Origin: Rickettsiales bacterium
Lineage (GTDB): Bacteria > Pseudomonadota > Alphaproteobacteria > Rickettsiales > UBA3002
Assembly (NCBI GenBank): GCA_028281385.1
Contig: JANQJY010000092.1
Coordinates: 1 to 44,310, forward strand
Direction: 5' to 3'
Length of the DNA stretch: 44,310 nucleotides
Positions 7,741 through 16,173 of the stretch are shown here, piece after piece. Under the pieces are notes generated by a model. The model did not search any database, was not told where the DNA came from, and worked only from the letters and a program-made list of their open reading frames with translations. How positions within the stretch are numbered: the first letter of the stretch is position 1; the number at the start of each line of letters is the position of its first letter. A program made the position numbers and the translations under genes.

Positions 7741-8775
7741 ATGCTGCGATCTATAGTATGTCTTGTGGTATCTGTGCTGATGGCATCGCATGTGGCGGCG
7801 GATGCAGCGGCGGAAGATGTGGTGCGCGAGCTTAATATTTATTCGGCACAAAAGGCGCATCTGATTCGCCCGATCCTGGATGTCTTTGAAGCGGAAACCG
7901 GCATCAATGTCAATGTCACGACCATCAAGAAAGACGCACTGACCGCGCGGCTTGCGCTCGAAGGCGAAGACACGCCTGCGGATATGGTGTTGACGGCGGA
8001 TATCGGCAATCTCTATCAACTGTATGAGCGCAACCTGTTACAGCCTGTGACATCGGAGGTATTGACACACAATATTCCCGTTCATCTGCGCGACCCACAA
8101 GGCTACTGGCATGGACTGGCGCTACGCTCCCGTGTGATCTTTTATACCAAAGAACGGACAGTGCCCTTTATTCCAAAGAGTTATGAATATCTGGCTGATT
8201 CGCGCCTGAAAGGAGAGGTGCTGATCCGTTCGTCGAATAATATCTACAATCAGTCGCTGCTGGCATCTGTCATCGCCCATCATGGTCAGGAGAAGGCTAA
8301 AGAGTGGGCGGCTTCAGTGGTAGCGAATATGGCGCGCGCGCCCAGGGGTGGTGATCGTGATCAACTGCGTGCGGTGGCGGCAGGGGTTGGTGATGTTGCT
8401 GTTGCCAACACCTATTATTATGCGCGCATGCTCTATGGTGAGGATGAAGACGATAAAAAGATGGCGGCGTCTTTGCAGGCTGTTTTTCCTAATCAGGAGA
8501 CGACGGGCGCGCATGTGAATATTCGCGGGGCGGCAGTGAGTCGATATGCTGACAATAAGGAAGAAGCGCTCAGGCTCATGGAGTTTTTATCGGGCGAAAA
8601 AGGGCAACAGTTTTTCATGACGCATAATTATGAATTTCCGGTCAACTCGGCGATGGAATGGACAGAGGAGCTCAAAGCGCTTGGAGTCTTCCGTCAGGAT
8701 AGCTTGTCGCTGGACACAGTCGGTCAGTTGAACATCAATGCGGTGCGTATCTTTAATGATGTCGGCTGGCAATAG
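7741..8775 (+). CDS. fbpA: Ferric iron ABC transporter, periplasmic iron-binding protein
   Basis: A 344-residue class II periplasmic binding protein of the FbpA/FutA/HitA group. Residues 1-20 form a signal peptide ending near SHVAADA. The mature start ELNIYSAQ and the segment ending DMVLTADIGNLYQLYE are typical of the family. The pair of adjacent tyrosines in NTYYYARML (about 221-229) matches the family's Fe(III) ligands. It captures ferric iron in the periplasm for the FbpB/FbpC importer. An AAAGGAGTG Shine-Dalgarno precedes the ATG, and a Fur box lies just upstream, so iron-repressed expression is likely. The downstream permease gene overlaps its end. Confidence 0.93.
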   Translation: MLRSIVCLVVSVLMASHVAADAAAEDVVRELNIYSAQKAHLIRPILDVFEAETGINVNVTTIKKDALTARLALEGEDTPADMVLTADIGNLYQLYERNLLQPVTSEVLTHNIPVHLRDPQGYWHGLALRSRVIFYTKERTVPFIPKSYEYLADSRLKGEVLIRSSNNIYNQSLLASVIAHHGQEKAKEWAASVVANMARAPRGGDRDQLRAVAAGVGDVAVANTYYYARMLYGEDEDDKKMAASLQAVFPNQETTGAHVNIRGAAVSRYADNKEEALRLMEFLSGEKGQQFFMTHNYEFPVNSAMEWTEELKALGVFRQDSLSLDTVGQLNINAVRIFNDVGWQ

Positions 8776-10429
8776 ATACCGGTGGCGCGATATCGGATTT
8801 TATCTTCCCGCCATTGGTTTATCCTTACCGGTCTTTACCATTATCGCCGGTGCTGTCTGGCCGCTTGATGACGTACAGTTGGCGCATTTTTTAAGCTTGC
8901 CGCTGGAGCGTTATCTTCTCAACAGCCTGATATTAATCATAGGAGTAGGGAGCATAACACTGTTGATTGGTGTGAGCACGGCATGGTGGGTGAGTGTTTA
9001 TGAATTTCCCGGCCGGGGCATTCTTGAATGGGCATTGCTGTTGCCACTGGCAGTGCCGGCGTATTTGCTGGCGATGGTGTATATTCAGTTGCTCAACGAA
9101 TCAGGACCGGTGCAACAATGGTGGCGCGAATGGCTGGATGTGTCCTATGGCGAGTATATGTTTCCCGACATCTATTCCATCGAAGCGGCGATTGTTTTAT
9201 TGTCGCTGGCCTTTTATCCTTACGTTTATCTTTTAGCGCGTGCGGCTTTTCTTTCGCAATCGCCGGAATATAAAGAGTTGGCCATGCTGGCGGGGCGCAA
9301 GCGGCAGCAGTATTTCCGGCGTATCGTGCTTCCCATGGCACGCCCGGCAATTGTCATTGGAGTAGCTCTGGTGATAATGGAAGTGCTGGCAGATTTTGGT
9401 ACGCTCTATCTGCTCGGTGTTGAGAGTTTTACCACTGCCATTTACCGCGCATGGTACGGGTTGGGTGAACCGATGATTGCAGCCAGATTATCCGCCGGAT
9501 TGCTGCTGATGGTTGCAGCGGTTCTGTGGCTGGAACGGTCTATGCGAAAGCATAAACGCTATAATTCGCCGGATGGCAACAGCGGGCGGCGGGCGGCAAA
9601 AATCAGATTACCTAAGATGACAGGAATACTGGTCACTGTCTTCTGTGCTATTCCACCTGTGCTCGGATGTGTTGTGCCCTGTCTGGTGATGATTGCACTG
9701 GTTCTGCCGGAGCCTGAACAATTATTGTCTGCACTTATTTTCCATGCGCTGTATTATTCCGTCTTAGTAGCCGGCAGTGTCATTCTGGTGGTGTGGGTTT
9801 GTGCGACGCTGTTTGCCTGTCGTCTACGGCCTCAGCCGGCGAAGCCAAGCGATGCATTATTGGTACGGCTGGCGACGCTGGGCTATGCCATTCCGGGATC
9901 CGTCATTGCGGTAGGGGTATTTGTACCGCTGCTGTTTCTGGATAAATCGCTTGCATCACTGATGGAGCAGGTGACGGGAGAACGAGGGGAGTTGTTACTG
10001 ACCGGCAGTATTGCCGCGATGGTGATTGCTTGTACGATCCGGTTTCTGACGATTGGTTTCGGTGCACTGGAAACGGCGTTTGGCGGTATTTCGCACAGGC
10101 TGGATGATAGTGCGCGGTTGCTTGGAGCAGGAGGAATGAATATGTTGTCGCGGATTCATCTGCCGCTGTTACGGTCGGAGTATGCTTTTATCGCCTTTAT
10201 TATTTTCAGCGAAGTACTCAAGGAACTGCCAGCCAGTTATCTGTTGCGGCCGTTCAATGTCGATACACTGGCGATCCGTACTTTTGAACTGGCGCAGGAT
10301 AATCACTACGCTGCAGCATCGGGCACGGCTTTATGGATGGTGGCTGTCAGCCTGCTGGCGGTGATGGTGTTGGCTACTCTTACAGTGTCTGGCGGTAAGC
10401 GGTGGCGAATCATGCAGGCGGTTTCGTGA
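8756..10429 (+). CDS. fbpB: Ferric iron ABC transporter, permease (two fused MetI-like domains)
   Basis: A long permease (about 557 residues) with two binding-protein-dependent permease halves and about 12 hydrophobic segments. Each half carries an EAA-type loop for contact with the ATPase: ELAMLAGRKRQQYFRRIVLP in the first half and DSARLLGAGGMNMLSRIHLP in the second. This is the usual FbpB/SfuB layout for Fe(III) import. The ATG at 8756 overlaps the fbpA end by 20 bases; ATG 8738 in the same frame is an alternative and neither has a clear Shine-Dalgarno, which suggests coupling to fbpA translation. The stop overlaps the fbpC start by one base. Confidence 0.92.
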   Translation: MMSAGNRYRWRDIGFYLPAIGLSLPVFTIIAGAVWPLDDVQLAHFLSLPLERYLLNSLILIIGVGSITLLIGVSTAWWVSVYEFPGRGILEWALLLPLAVPAYLLAMVYIQLLNESGPVQQWWREWLDVSYGEYMFPDIYSIEAAIVLLSLAFYPYVYLLARAAFLSQSPEYKELAMLAGRKRQQYFRRIVLPMARPAIVIGVALVIMEVLADFGTLYLLGVESFTTAIYRAWYGLGEPMIAARLSAGLLLMVAAVLWLERSMRKHKRYNSPDGNSGRRAAKIRLPKMTGILVTVFCAIPPVLGCVVPCLVMIALVLPEPEQLLSALIFHALYYSVLVAGSVILVVWVCATLFACRLRPQPAKPSDALLVRLATLGYAIPGSVIAVGVFVPLLFLDKSLASLMEQVTGERGELLLTGSIAAMVIACTIRFLTIGFGALETAFGGISHRLDDSARLLGAGGMNMLSRIHLPLLRSEYAFIAFIIFSEVLKELPASYLLRPFNVDTLAIRTFELAQDNHYAAASGTALWMVAVSLLAVMVLATLTVSGGKRWRIMQAVS

Positions 10430-11424
10430 TGGCTTCATTATTAATAGACTCTCTATCTCATCATTTTGGACAGCGGCAGATATTATCCAGTCTGTCGATG
10501 ACGCTCGATACATCGGTCACATGCTGTGCGATTCTTGGACCGTCTGGCTGCGGCAAGACAACACTGTTGCGGCTGATTGCCGGGCTGGAAGCGGTACAGG
10601 AAGGGAAGATCGTGCTGACCGGTGATGATATCACCCATGTGGAACCACCGGCACGGCGTGTCGGCATGGTGTTTCAACAGCCAGCATTGTTTCCGCATAT
10701 GACGGCCTTTCAGAATATTGCCTTTGGGGTAACGGATGTAGCAAAGGGGAAAGAGAAAAAAGTCACCGGTCTTCTGGAACTCATCGGACTTGCCGACAAA
10801 GCGGATCATTATCCGCATCAGCTTTCCGGCGGCGAACAGCATCGTATTTCGCTGGCTCGGTCGATCGCATCGGATATCCGTTTGCTGTTACTGGACGAGG
10901 CCTTTTCACATCTGGACGTATCAATGCGTGCGCATCTACGCGACGAAACACTGACATGGTTACGTGAATTACATATTCCCGCTGTTATGGTCACGCATGA
11001 CCCGCAGGAAGCGTTAGCAGTTGCCGATTATCTGGTGGTGATGGATGATCAGGGGCGTATCAGGCAGCAGGGAACGCCAAAGGAAGTGTATGACTGTCCA
11101 GCCGACAGCTATGTTATACGCAGTTTTGGCGAAGTGAATCTGCTGGATGCGGATCGTCATTCATCGCTTATTGAAGCGCTGGTAGGCAAGAAAGCCGAGC
11201 TGGGTGTATATGCTGTCCGTGCGCAGGATATCACGCTTAGTAAGACCGGAGTCAAAGCGCAGATTCGCGATGTCCATTTTATGGGATCCTATTGTAGAAT
11301 TGTCGCCGTGGTGGAGAAGAGAGAAGAATTGTTACTGCATGTATCTGCCGCATGTGCTGTTGAAGCGGACGATACAGTGTATCTTGCGGTAGATGCAAAG
11401 AAGGTGATTAAACTGGATAGTTAG
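10429..11424 (+). CDS. fbpC: Ferric iron ABC transporter, ATP-binding protein
   Basis: A 331-residue ABC ATPase. It shows Walker A GPSGCGKTT at about 37-45, a Q-loop in FQQPALFPHM, the signature LSGGEQHR, Walker B LLLLDEAF and a switch histidine in MVTHDPQEAL. The roughly 100 residues after the ATPase core form a TOBE-like regulatory domain, as in FbpC/PotA-type proteins. It energises Fe(III) uptake through FbpB. I chose ATG 10429, which overlaps the fbpB stop (TGATG), over the earlier GTG of the track. It is the last gene of the fbpABC operon and converges with the glycosyltransferase gene with a 4-base overlap. Confidence 0.93.
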   Translation: MASLLIDSLSHHFGQRQILSSLSMTLDTSVTCCAILGPSGCGKTTLLRLIAGLEAVQEGKIVLTGDDITHVEPPARRVGMVFQQPALFPHMTAFQNIAFGVTDVAKGKEKKVTGLLELIGLADKADHYPHQLSGGEQHRISLARSIASDIRLLLLDEAFSHLDVSMRAHLRDETLTWLRELHIPAVMVTHDPQEALAVADYLVVMDDQGRIRQQGTPKEVYDCPADSYVIRSFGEVNLLDADRHSSLIEALVGKKAELGVYAVRAQDITLSKTGVKAQIRDVHFMGSYCRIVAVVEKREELLLHVSAACAVEADDTVYLAVDAKKVIKLDS

Positions 11425-13427
11425 GCGACCTGTTGTTGTTTCGCTTTGTGTGACGTGATGTTCTGTATAAAGCGCAGGAAGGAAATGGCGCTGTGGTGGA
11501 TCGAATAATCCAGCCCGCATTCAATGCCATTTTCTTGTAAACGTTGACGCAGGTTCATATCGTTAATGAGTCGGGAGGCGGCTGCAATGCATACCTCTTT
11601 ATCTTGCGTATCAATCATCAGCGCATTTTCTTCGTGTTTAGCGAATTCACCGGCACCACCCTCTTGGGGTAAGATGACTGCAGCACCGCAGGCCATCGCT
11701 TCCAGCGCGGTACGGCCAAATGCCTGATAGGTGGAAAGGTCCATAAAGATATCGGACGAGTGCAGCAGTGACGCCACTTCCATTCGTCCTAATATGCCGT
11801 AATCGCTATGCGGAAATTCCACCGGCAAATCATACTTTTCCAATTCGTCTTTCGTGCAGCCGAAAATACATAATCGAACTTTGTCGCCATACTGTGTATG
11901 CAATGCCTGCATGACCTCCAATGTCATTTTCGGTCCGCGCCAGGCCGTGCTGGGACGGATCATCGCGCTAATGGTCACAGGACCGGAACGTTCACGCAGC
12001 AGATCCGGATAGAAAATCGACTGGTCGAAACTGCCTTTGACTTTATGGACCTCTATCTTGTGTTTTTCCTTAATCACATCGCACACCCATGCGCTGAGTG
12101 CAACGAGATGGTTGCCTGGAATTAAGGTATAACTTTTCAGCGCCTGTTTTTTGAAATGCGGATACTCATCCCAGAAGAAGGGCTCGTAATCCTGTACATA
12201 ATAGGCGGGAATTAAATGAGGTTGTGCCTTGATCAGTTTTTTCAGCAGTTCGACGGAATGAAAAATCGTAGCGATGGCGATGTCATAGTCTCTGGCATAT
12301 TCGATGAGTTCTTCATCCTTATCGTAATAAAAGAACAGATCGTGATCAGTAAAAAAGAACTGTTCATATTCTTTTTTCGAGATCATCTTCGCAGCGATTT
12401 TGACGGGTACACCGAGCATGTGCAATCCGCGAGCGGTTTCGATCACCACCTGCGTGCCACCGGCTTTGGCGTAACATTCAGGCAGCAGGAACAGCGGTTT
12501 ATATTGATGGTTTGCTTTTTGACATGGCGGGAGTGAAGTGGATGTGACGATGGGTGATTGTTGTGTGTTCAATGCGTGCTGAATACGTTCACGCATTGTT
12601 TGCAATCCTCCATGATGACGCAGTGCATGATCAATCGCGTCGAGTTTTGTTTTGCCATGTTTGGAGCGAATAGCAAAATGTGCGTCATGTGTCAGCGCTT
12701 TGCGTTTGGCATTACCAAAACTTTTTGACGTGGCATGATAGACATAGGCATCATCGGCAATGGCGATGTCGAACCCGGCATCGGCGGCACGAATGCAATA
12801 ATCATTCTCTTCACCATAGCCCTGCGGAAAGGTGTCATCATCAAAATAGCCGATCTTACGGATGACTTCACGTTTGATGGTAAAACAAAATCCGTTTGCG
12901 ACCGGTACGCGCGGATAGGCATGTGCCGAGGCAGCGGTAATGATGCGTGCATAGTCGGCAACGCTCATGTCTCCCGGAATGACATTTTGCTTCCACCGTC
13001 CTTTTTCATCAAACACATGCGGAACAGATTGATAGGTAGCAGCGTTAGATAGCGGTCCGATCATACCGATTTTGGCATCACTTTCGCCGCAGGCAATGAT
13101 GGCATCGTTCCATCCGGGAGAAACAATCGCATCACTGTTTAACAGAATGACATAATTGGCATCGCTTGCTCGCAACGCCGCATTCGCCGCTTTGGTATAG
13201 CCCTGTGCCGTAGAGTGAGTGATCAGACGAACATGCGCATAGTCATGGGTGAACTGCGCGAGCATGTCGGATGTCGTGATATCGGATCCGTCATTTACCA
13301 GAATCAGTTCGTAATGACCGCTGGTATGACGCAGTACCGATTTGATACAGATACGCGCATAGTCGCATGCATTGTGAACGCACACGGCAACACATAATGA
13401 AGGTGTATCCGAAACAATATTAACCAC
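11421..13427 (-). CDS. Two-domain glycosyltransferase (GT2 plus GT4-like)
   Basis: A 668-residue soluble protein with two catalytic modules. Residues about 10-250 are a GT-A family 2 domain: CVAVCVHNACDYARICIKSV, VNDGSD, LLNSDAIVSPGW and a YGEENDYCIRAADAGFD acceptor segment. Residues about 310-655 form a GT-B module of the rhamnosyltransferase/GT4 type with TISAMIRPSTAWRGPK, SDIFMDLSTYQAFGRTALEAM and GGAGEFAKHEENALM. Such double-headed enzymes build O-antigen or capsule repeats in the cytoplasm. The start codon is GTG and lies 8 bases inside the upstream 144-residue gene, so the two are coupled. Sugar donors cannot be told from sequence. Confidence 0.85.
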   Translation of the reverse strand: MVNIVSDTPSLCVAVCVHNACDYARICIKSVLRHTSGHYELILVNDGSDITTSDMLAQFTHDYAHVRLITHSTAQGYTKAANAALRASDANYVILLNSDAIVSPGWNDAIIACGESDAKIGMIGPLSNAATYQSVPHVFDEKGRWKQNVIPGDMSVADYARIITAASAHAYPRVPVANGFCFTIKREVIRKIGYFDDDTFPQGYGEENDYCIRAADAGFDIAIADDAYVYHATSKSFGNAKRKALTHDAHFAIRSKHGKTKLDAIDHALRHHGGLQTMRERIQHALNTQQSPIVTSTSLPPCQKANHQYKPLFLLPECYAKAGGTQVVIETARGLHMLGVPVKIAAKMISKKEYEQFFFTDHDLFFYYDKDEELIEYARDYDIAIATIFHSVELLKKLIKAQPHLIPAYYVQDYEPFFWDEYPHFKKQALKSYTLIPGNHLVALSAWVCDVIKEKHKIEVHKVKGSFDQSIFYPDLLRERSGPVTISAMIRPSTAWRGPKMTLEVMQALHTQYGDKVRLCIFGCTKDELEKYDLPVEFPHSDYGILGRMEVASLLHSSDIFMDLSTYQAFGRTALEAMACGAAVILPQEGGAGEFAKHEENALMIDTQDKEVCIAAASRLINDMNLRQRLQENGIECGLDYSIHHSAISFLRFIQNITSHKAKQQQVA

Positions 13428-13854
13428 GGGCTTTTTTCCAGTGATGATACAGGGCGAATGTATCGTTGATTTTTTTGAAACCGGATTGTTGTGTCGGACG
13501 GCCTAATAATTGTTTAGCAAAACGCAACGCGCCGAAACCGAATTTCCATGCCTTGCTGTATTCGATTGTATGCATCTGTTTTTCTGTGTCGTTCATGAAT
13601 TGCATGAGGCGCTGAATGTCTTCGTGATAACGGTCGACATCTTCACTCAAAATATCATTATCATGTAAAACGCCATGTAAAATATCGGCCAGTTTTTGTT
13701 CGTCGAAATCTCCGTTTTTATCCCGTTCAATACCCAGCAATGAAAGAATAGATGTCAGTGATTTGTCACCCAGTTGCGTGACTTTTGGACGTCGCAGAGT
13801 CGTCACTTTTTTGTTCATCAGAATCGTCATAAAATGATCACTAACACATCGCAT
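13420..13854 (-). CDS. Hypothetical protein, glycosyltransferase-associated, 144 aa
   Basis: No named family recognised. The middle (about 50-100) has heptad-like spacing and is probably a coiled coil (DILSEDVDRYHEDIQRLMQF). It is followed by YSKAWKFGFGALRFAKQLLG, which resembles the SxxWRxxxPLR-type linker found after coiled coils in large multi-domain glycosyltransferases. The gene overlaps the two-domain glycosyltransferase by 8 bases, so it may be a split-off N-terminal module of that enzyme. The start is uncertain: ATG at 13854, 13830 or 13818, all without a clear Shine-Dalgarno. Confidence 0.65.
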   Translation of the reverse strand: MRCVSDHFMTILMNKKVTTLRRPKVTQLGDKSLTSILSLLGIERDKNGDFDEQKLADILHGVLHDNDILSEDVDRYHEDIQRLMQFMNDTEKQMHTIEYSKAWKFGFGALRFAKQLLGRPTQQSGFKKINDTFALYHHWKKARG

Positions 13855-13891
13855 GTGAAAGGCCAGAAATAATTAACAATCCGTAAAAATG

Positions 13892-13902
13892 TTGCGTTGC
13901 AA
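13892..13902. promoter_or_regulatory. TGC-rich candidate operator 1 of the phasin gene
   Basis: TTGCGTTGCAA lies about 30 bases upstream of the phasin -35. A similar TTGC...GCAA sequence overlaps the -10 (13954-13977). PhaR regulators of alphaproteobacterial phasin genes bind TGC-rich sites, so these are candidate PhaR sites; this is inference. Confidence 0.4.
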
Positions 13903-13930
13903 AAAAGTGTATTTAAACGTTGGGCATTGC

Positions 13931-13977
13931 TTGACATATAGGAACTCTTTGCCTATATTGCGCTGCATTGCAATATA
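13931..13977 (+). promoter_or_regulatory. Phasin promoter with overlapping inverted repeat
   Basis: TTGACA (13931-13936) and TATATT (13954-13959) are exactly 17 bases apart, a near-consensus sigma-70 promoter. An inverted repeat TATATTGC (13954-13961)/GCAATATA (13970-13977) with an 8-base loop starts in the -10 and spans the expected transcription start, an ideal position for a repressor. The inner sequence TTGCGCTGCATTGCAA is TGC-rich like reported PhaR sites. Confidence 0.7.
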
Positions 13978-14009
13978 CCAATGACAATTGTTTTGAGGAG
14001 ATTAGTATC

Positions 14010-14708
14010 ATGGCACGTGCAACAAAAAGAGCGGTGAAAAAAACATCGGCTCGCAGTAAACCAAAGGCAGCAAGAACCACAAGCGCTAAAAAAGTGAAGC
14101 GCGCCACCACACGACGCAGCAGTGTGAGTGCGGCTGCTCGTAAAACCGCAACGGCGAGAACGAGTTCTGCTACGTCTGCTAATAAGGCAACGGCGAATGC
14201 AGCGAATGTAATGGAAAATGCAATGAGCTTCGGCGCCAACAGTCTGCGCGATATGTTGTCTGTCAATACGGATGGACAATTGCAGGATAACATTCTGTCT
14301 GCAGGTCAGAAGGGTGTGGAGCAAATGGCAAAGTCTGCCGATGCTGCGACACGTTCGCTCAATAGCATGATGGAAATCAGCAAGGAAAACATGGAAGCCT
14401 GTGTGGAATGCAGCAATATTGCAGCGACGGCCTCCAAGCATATGGGTGCTGAGTGGGTGAATTACGCTAACAAATCTTTTTCACAGAATATCGAATTGTC
14501 GAAGGAGTTTTTGTCTTGCCGTACACTGAACGACATGTTCGATCTGCAAAGCAAATTCATGAAAGCAAATCTCGATAATTTCTTCAGTGAGTCTGTGAAA
14601 ATGTCTGAGATGGCATTCGAAGCAGCGACCACAGCATCGGAGCCGTTGAATGAGACCTTGTCTCAAACTACGGATAAATGGACGAAGACGCTTTCTGAAG
14701 CTGCTTAG
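14010..14708 (+). CDS. Phasin-family protein with histone-H1-like N-terminal tail
   Basis: A 232-residue protein started at ATG 14010, which has GAGGAG 9-14 bases upstream; the track start at 13968 lies in the promoter hairpin. Residues about 1-65 are a Lys/Arg/Ala/Ser/Thr tail (KRAVKKTSARSKPKAAR) like eukaryotic H1 or bacterial AlgP/PhaF tails. Residues about 70-230 are the amphipathic helical Phasin_2 domain (ELSKEFLSCRTLNDMFDLQS is typical). Phasins coat polyhydroxyalkanoate granules; a basic tail could tie granules to the nucleoid, as in Pseudomonas PhaF. No phaC lies nearby. It has a strong promoter and its own terminator, so it is monocistronic and probably abundant. Confidence 0.88.
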   Translation: MARATKRAVKKTSARSKPKAARTTSAKKVKRATTRRSSVSAAARKTATARTSSATSANKATANAANVMENAMSFGANSLRDMLSVNTDGQLQDNILSAGQKGVEQMAKSADAATRSLNSMMEISKENMEACVECSNIAATASKHMGAEWVNYANKSFSQNIELSKEFLSCRTLNDMFDLQSKFMKANLDNFFSESVKMSEMAFEAATTASEPLNETLSQTTDKWTKTLSEAA

Positions 14709-14730
14709 TTTTTTACATTAGTTTAATTCG

Positions 14731-14765
14731 AAAAGCCGTGGTGTATTCATCACGGCTTTTTTATT
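14731..14765 (+). terminator. Rho-independent terminator of the phasin gene
   Basis: AAAAGCCGTG (14731-14740) pairs perfectly with CACGGCTTTT (14751-14760). Three more pairs, one G-U, extend the stem to 13 bp with a four-base loop. A T-rich run follows, 22 bases after the stop. Confidence 0.9.
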
Positions 14766-14835
14766 GTGTGGCATTACATTCAGTTTGAGCCGGTGAGGCA
14801 ATAGTTCAGATGACAGTGATGACAGTAAGAATTGC

Positions 14836-16080
14836 TTAAGCAATCTTAACGGATGATATGTGTGCAGGCTGAACACGTTCAATGTTCAACTCATCAAATA
14901 CATGCACAAGTGCGTTGGTCAGATCATCCATCATTTGATGCGTATGCAGCGGAGTGGGAGTGAAGCGTAATCGCTCGGTTCCTTTCGGCACCGTTGGGTA
15001 ATTGATCGGCTGTACATACATATCATATTCTTCCAGCAATTTGTCCGATGCGGCTTTACACAACACCGGATCTTTGACCAGCACAGGCACGATGTGGGTG
15101 GGAGCATCAATAATAGGAATGCCTGCAGTCATGAGCGACTGTTTTAAATAATTGGCATTGGCCTGATGCTGCTTGCGTTCTTCGTTGCTCTGCATCAAAT
15201 AGCGGATGCTGGCATTCGCTCCGGCCGCCAACGCTGGCGGCAGCGAAGTGGTAAAAATAAAGCCGGGGGCATAGCTGCGCACCGTATCCACGACTTTCTT
15301 AGACGCGGTAATATAGCCGCCCATCACACCATAGGCTTTGGCCAGCGTACCCTGAATAATGTCAATGCGGTCCATCAGCCCGTCACGCTCGGCAATGCCG
15401 GCACCGTGCTCGCCATACATGCCGACGGCATGCACCTCATCGAGATAGGTCAGGGCATTGTAGCGTTCGGCCAGGTCGCAGATTTCTTTGATTGGGCCGA
15501 TATCACCATCCATCGAATAGACCGATTCAAAGGCGATGATTTTGGGGCATCCTTTGGGTGCGGCATCGAGCAAGGAGTGCAGGTGCTCAACATCATTATG
15601 CCGGAAGATTTTTTTCTCCGCCGAACTATGGCGAATACCGTTGATCATCGAAGAGTGATTGAGCGAATCGGAGAAAATGACACAGTCTTTAAGCAGTGAT
15701 CCGATAGTGCTCAGCGTGGCGTCATTGGCGATATAGCCGGATGTAAAGACCAGCGCGGCTTCTTTTTGATGCAACTCTGCCAGGGTAGATTCAAGCTCGG
15801 TAATCTTGCGGTGTGTACCGGAAATATTGCGTGTGCCGCCGGACCCGGCGCCCATCTCCTGCAGCGCCTGTGTCATGGCATCGATGACCACCGGATGTTG
15901 TCCCATGCCGAGATAATCATTGGCGCACCAGACAATCACATCCGAGCCGGTACGGTTACTATGCGCAAAAGGAAACCCGCCGACCTTGCGTTTCAGATCG
16001 TTGAAAATACGGTAGCGGCCCTCTTCCTTCAACCGGTCCAGTGCCTGCACAAACTGCGCATCGTAATCAAAAACAGCCAT
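14836..16080 (-). CDS. hemA: 5-aminolevulinate synthase
   Basis: A 414-residue PLP enzyme of the alpha-oxoamine synthase family, condensing glycine and succinyl-CoA to 5-aminolevulinate, the first step of heme synthesis in alphaproteobacteria. It shows the [13 protein letters not shown] motif (about 78-90), [15 protein letters not shown] (about 214-228) and the PLP lysine at 248 in [12 protein letters not shown]. The ATG at 16080 has GAGAG just upstream and gives the usual N-terminus; the GTG at 16089 is less likely. A palindrome, ATTGCTTAAGCAAT, spans the stop codon. It lies downstream of the heme A synthase gene on the same strand, 93 bases away. Confidence 0.96.
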   Translation of the reverse strand: MAVFDYDAQFVQALDRLKEEGRYRIFNDLKRKVGGFPFAHSNRTGSDVIVWCANDYLGMGQHPVVIDAMTQALQEMGAGSGGTRNISGTHRKITELESTLAELHQKEAALVFTSGYIANDATLSTIGSLLKDCVIFSDSLNHSSMINGIRHSSAEKKIFRHNDVEHLHSLLDAAPKGCPKIIAFESVYSMDGDIGPIKEICDLAERYNALTYLDEVHAVGMYGEHGAGIAERDGLMDRIDIIQGTLAKAYGVMGGYITASKKVVDTVRSYAPGFIFTTSLPPALAAGANASIRYLMQSNEERKQHQANANYLKQSLMTAGIPIIDAPTHIVPVLVKDPVLCKAASDKLLEEYDMYVQPINYPTVPKGTERLRFTPTPLHTHQMMDDLTNALVHVFDELNIERVQPAHISSVKIA

Positions 16081-16173
16081 GTCTCTCACATTTTTTATAT
16101 TGTATAGCTCACTATGCCTCTATGAGGATTTGATTTCAATCAATTCTCCCCATTTTTTGGGAAAATCTTTATT

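Noticed and set aside
14808-14827. Tandem GATGACAGT repeats that look like a Pho box on the minus strand
   Set aside because: The CTGTCAT copies are 9 bp apart, not 11, and the site lies between two converging gene ends with no start codon to serve.
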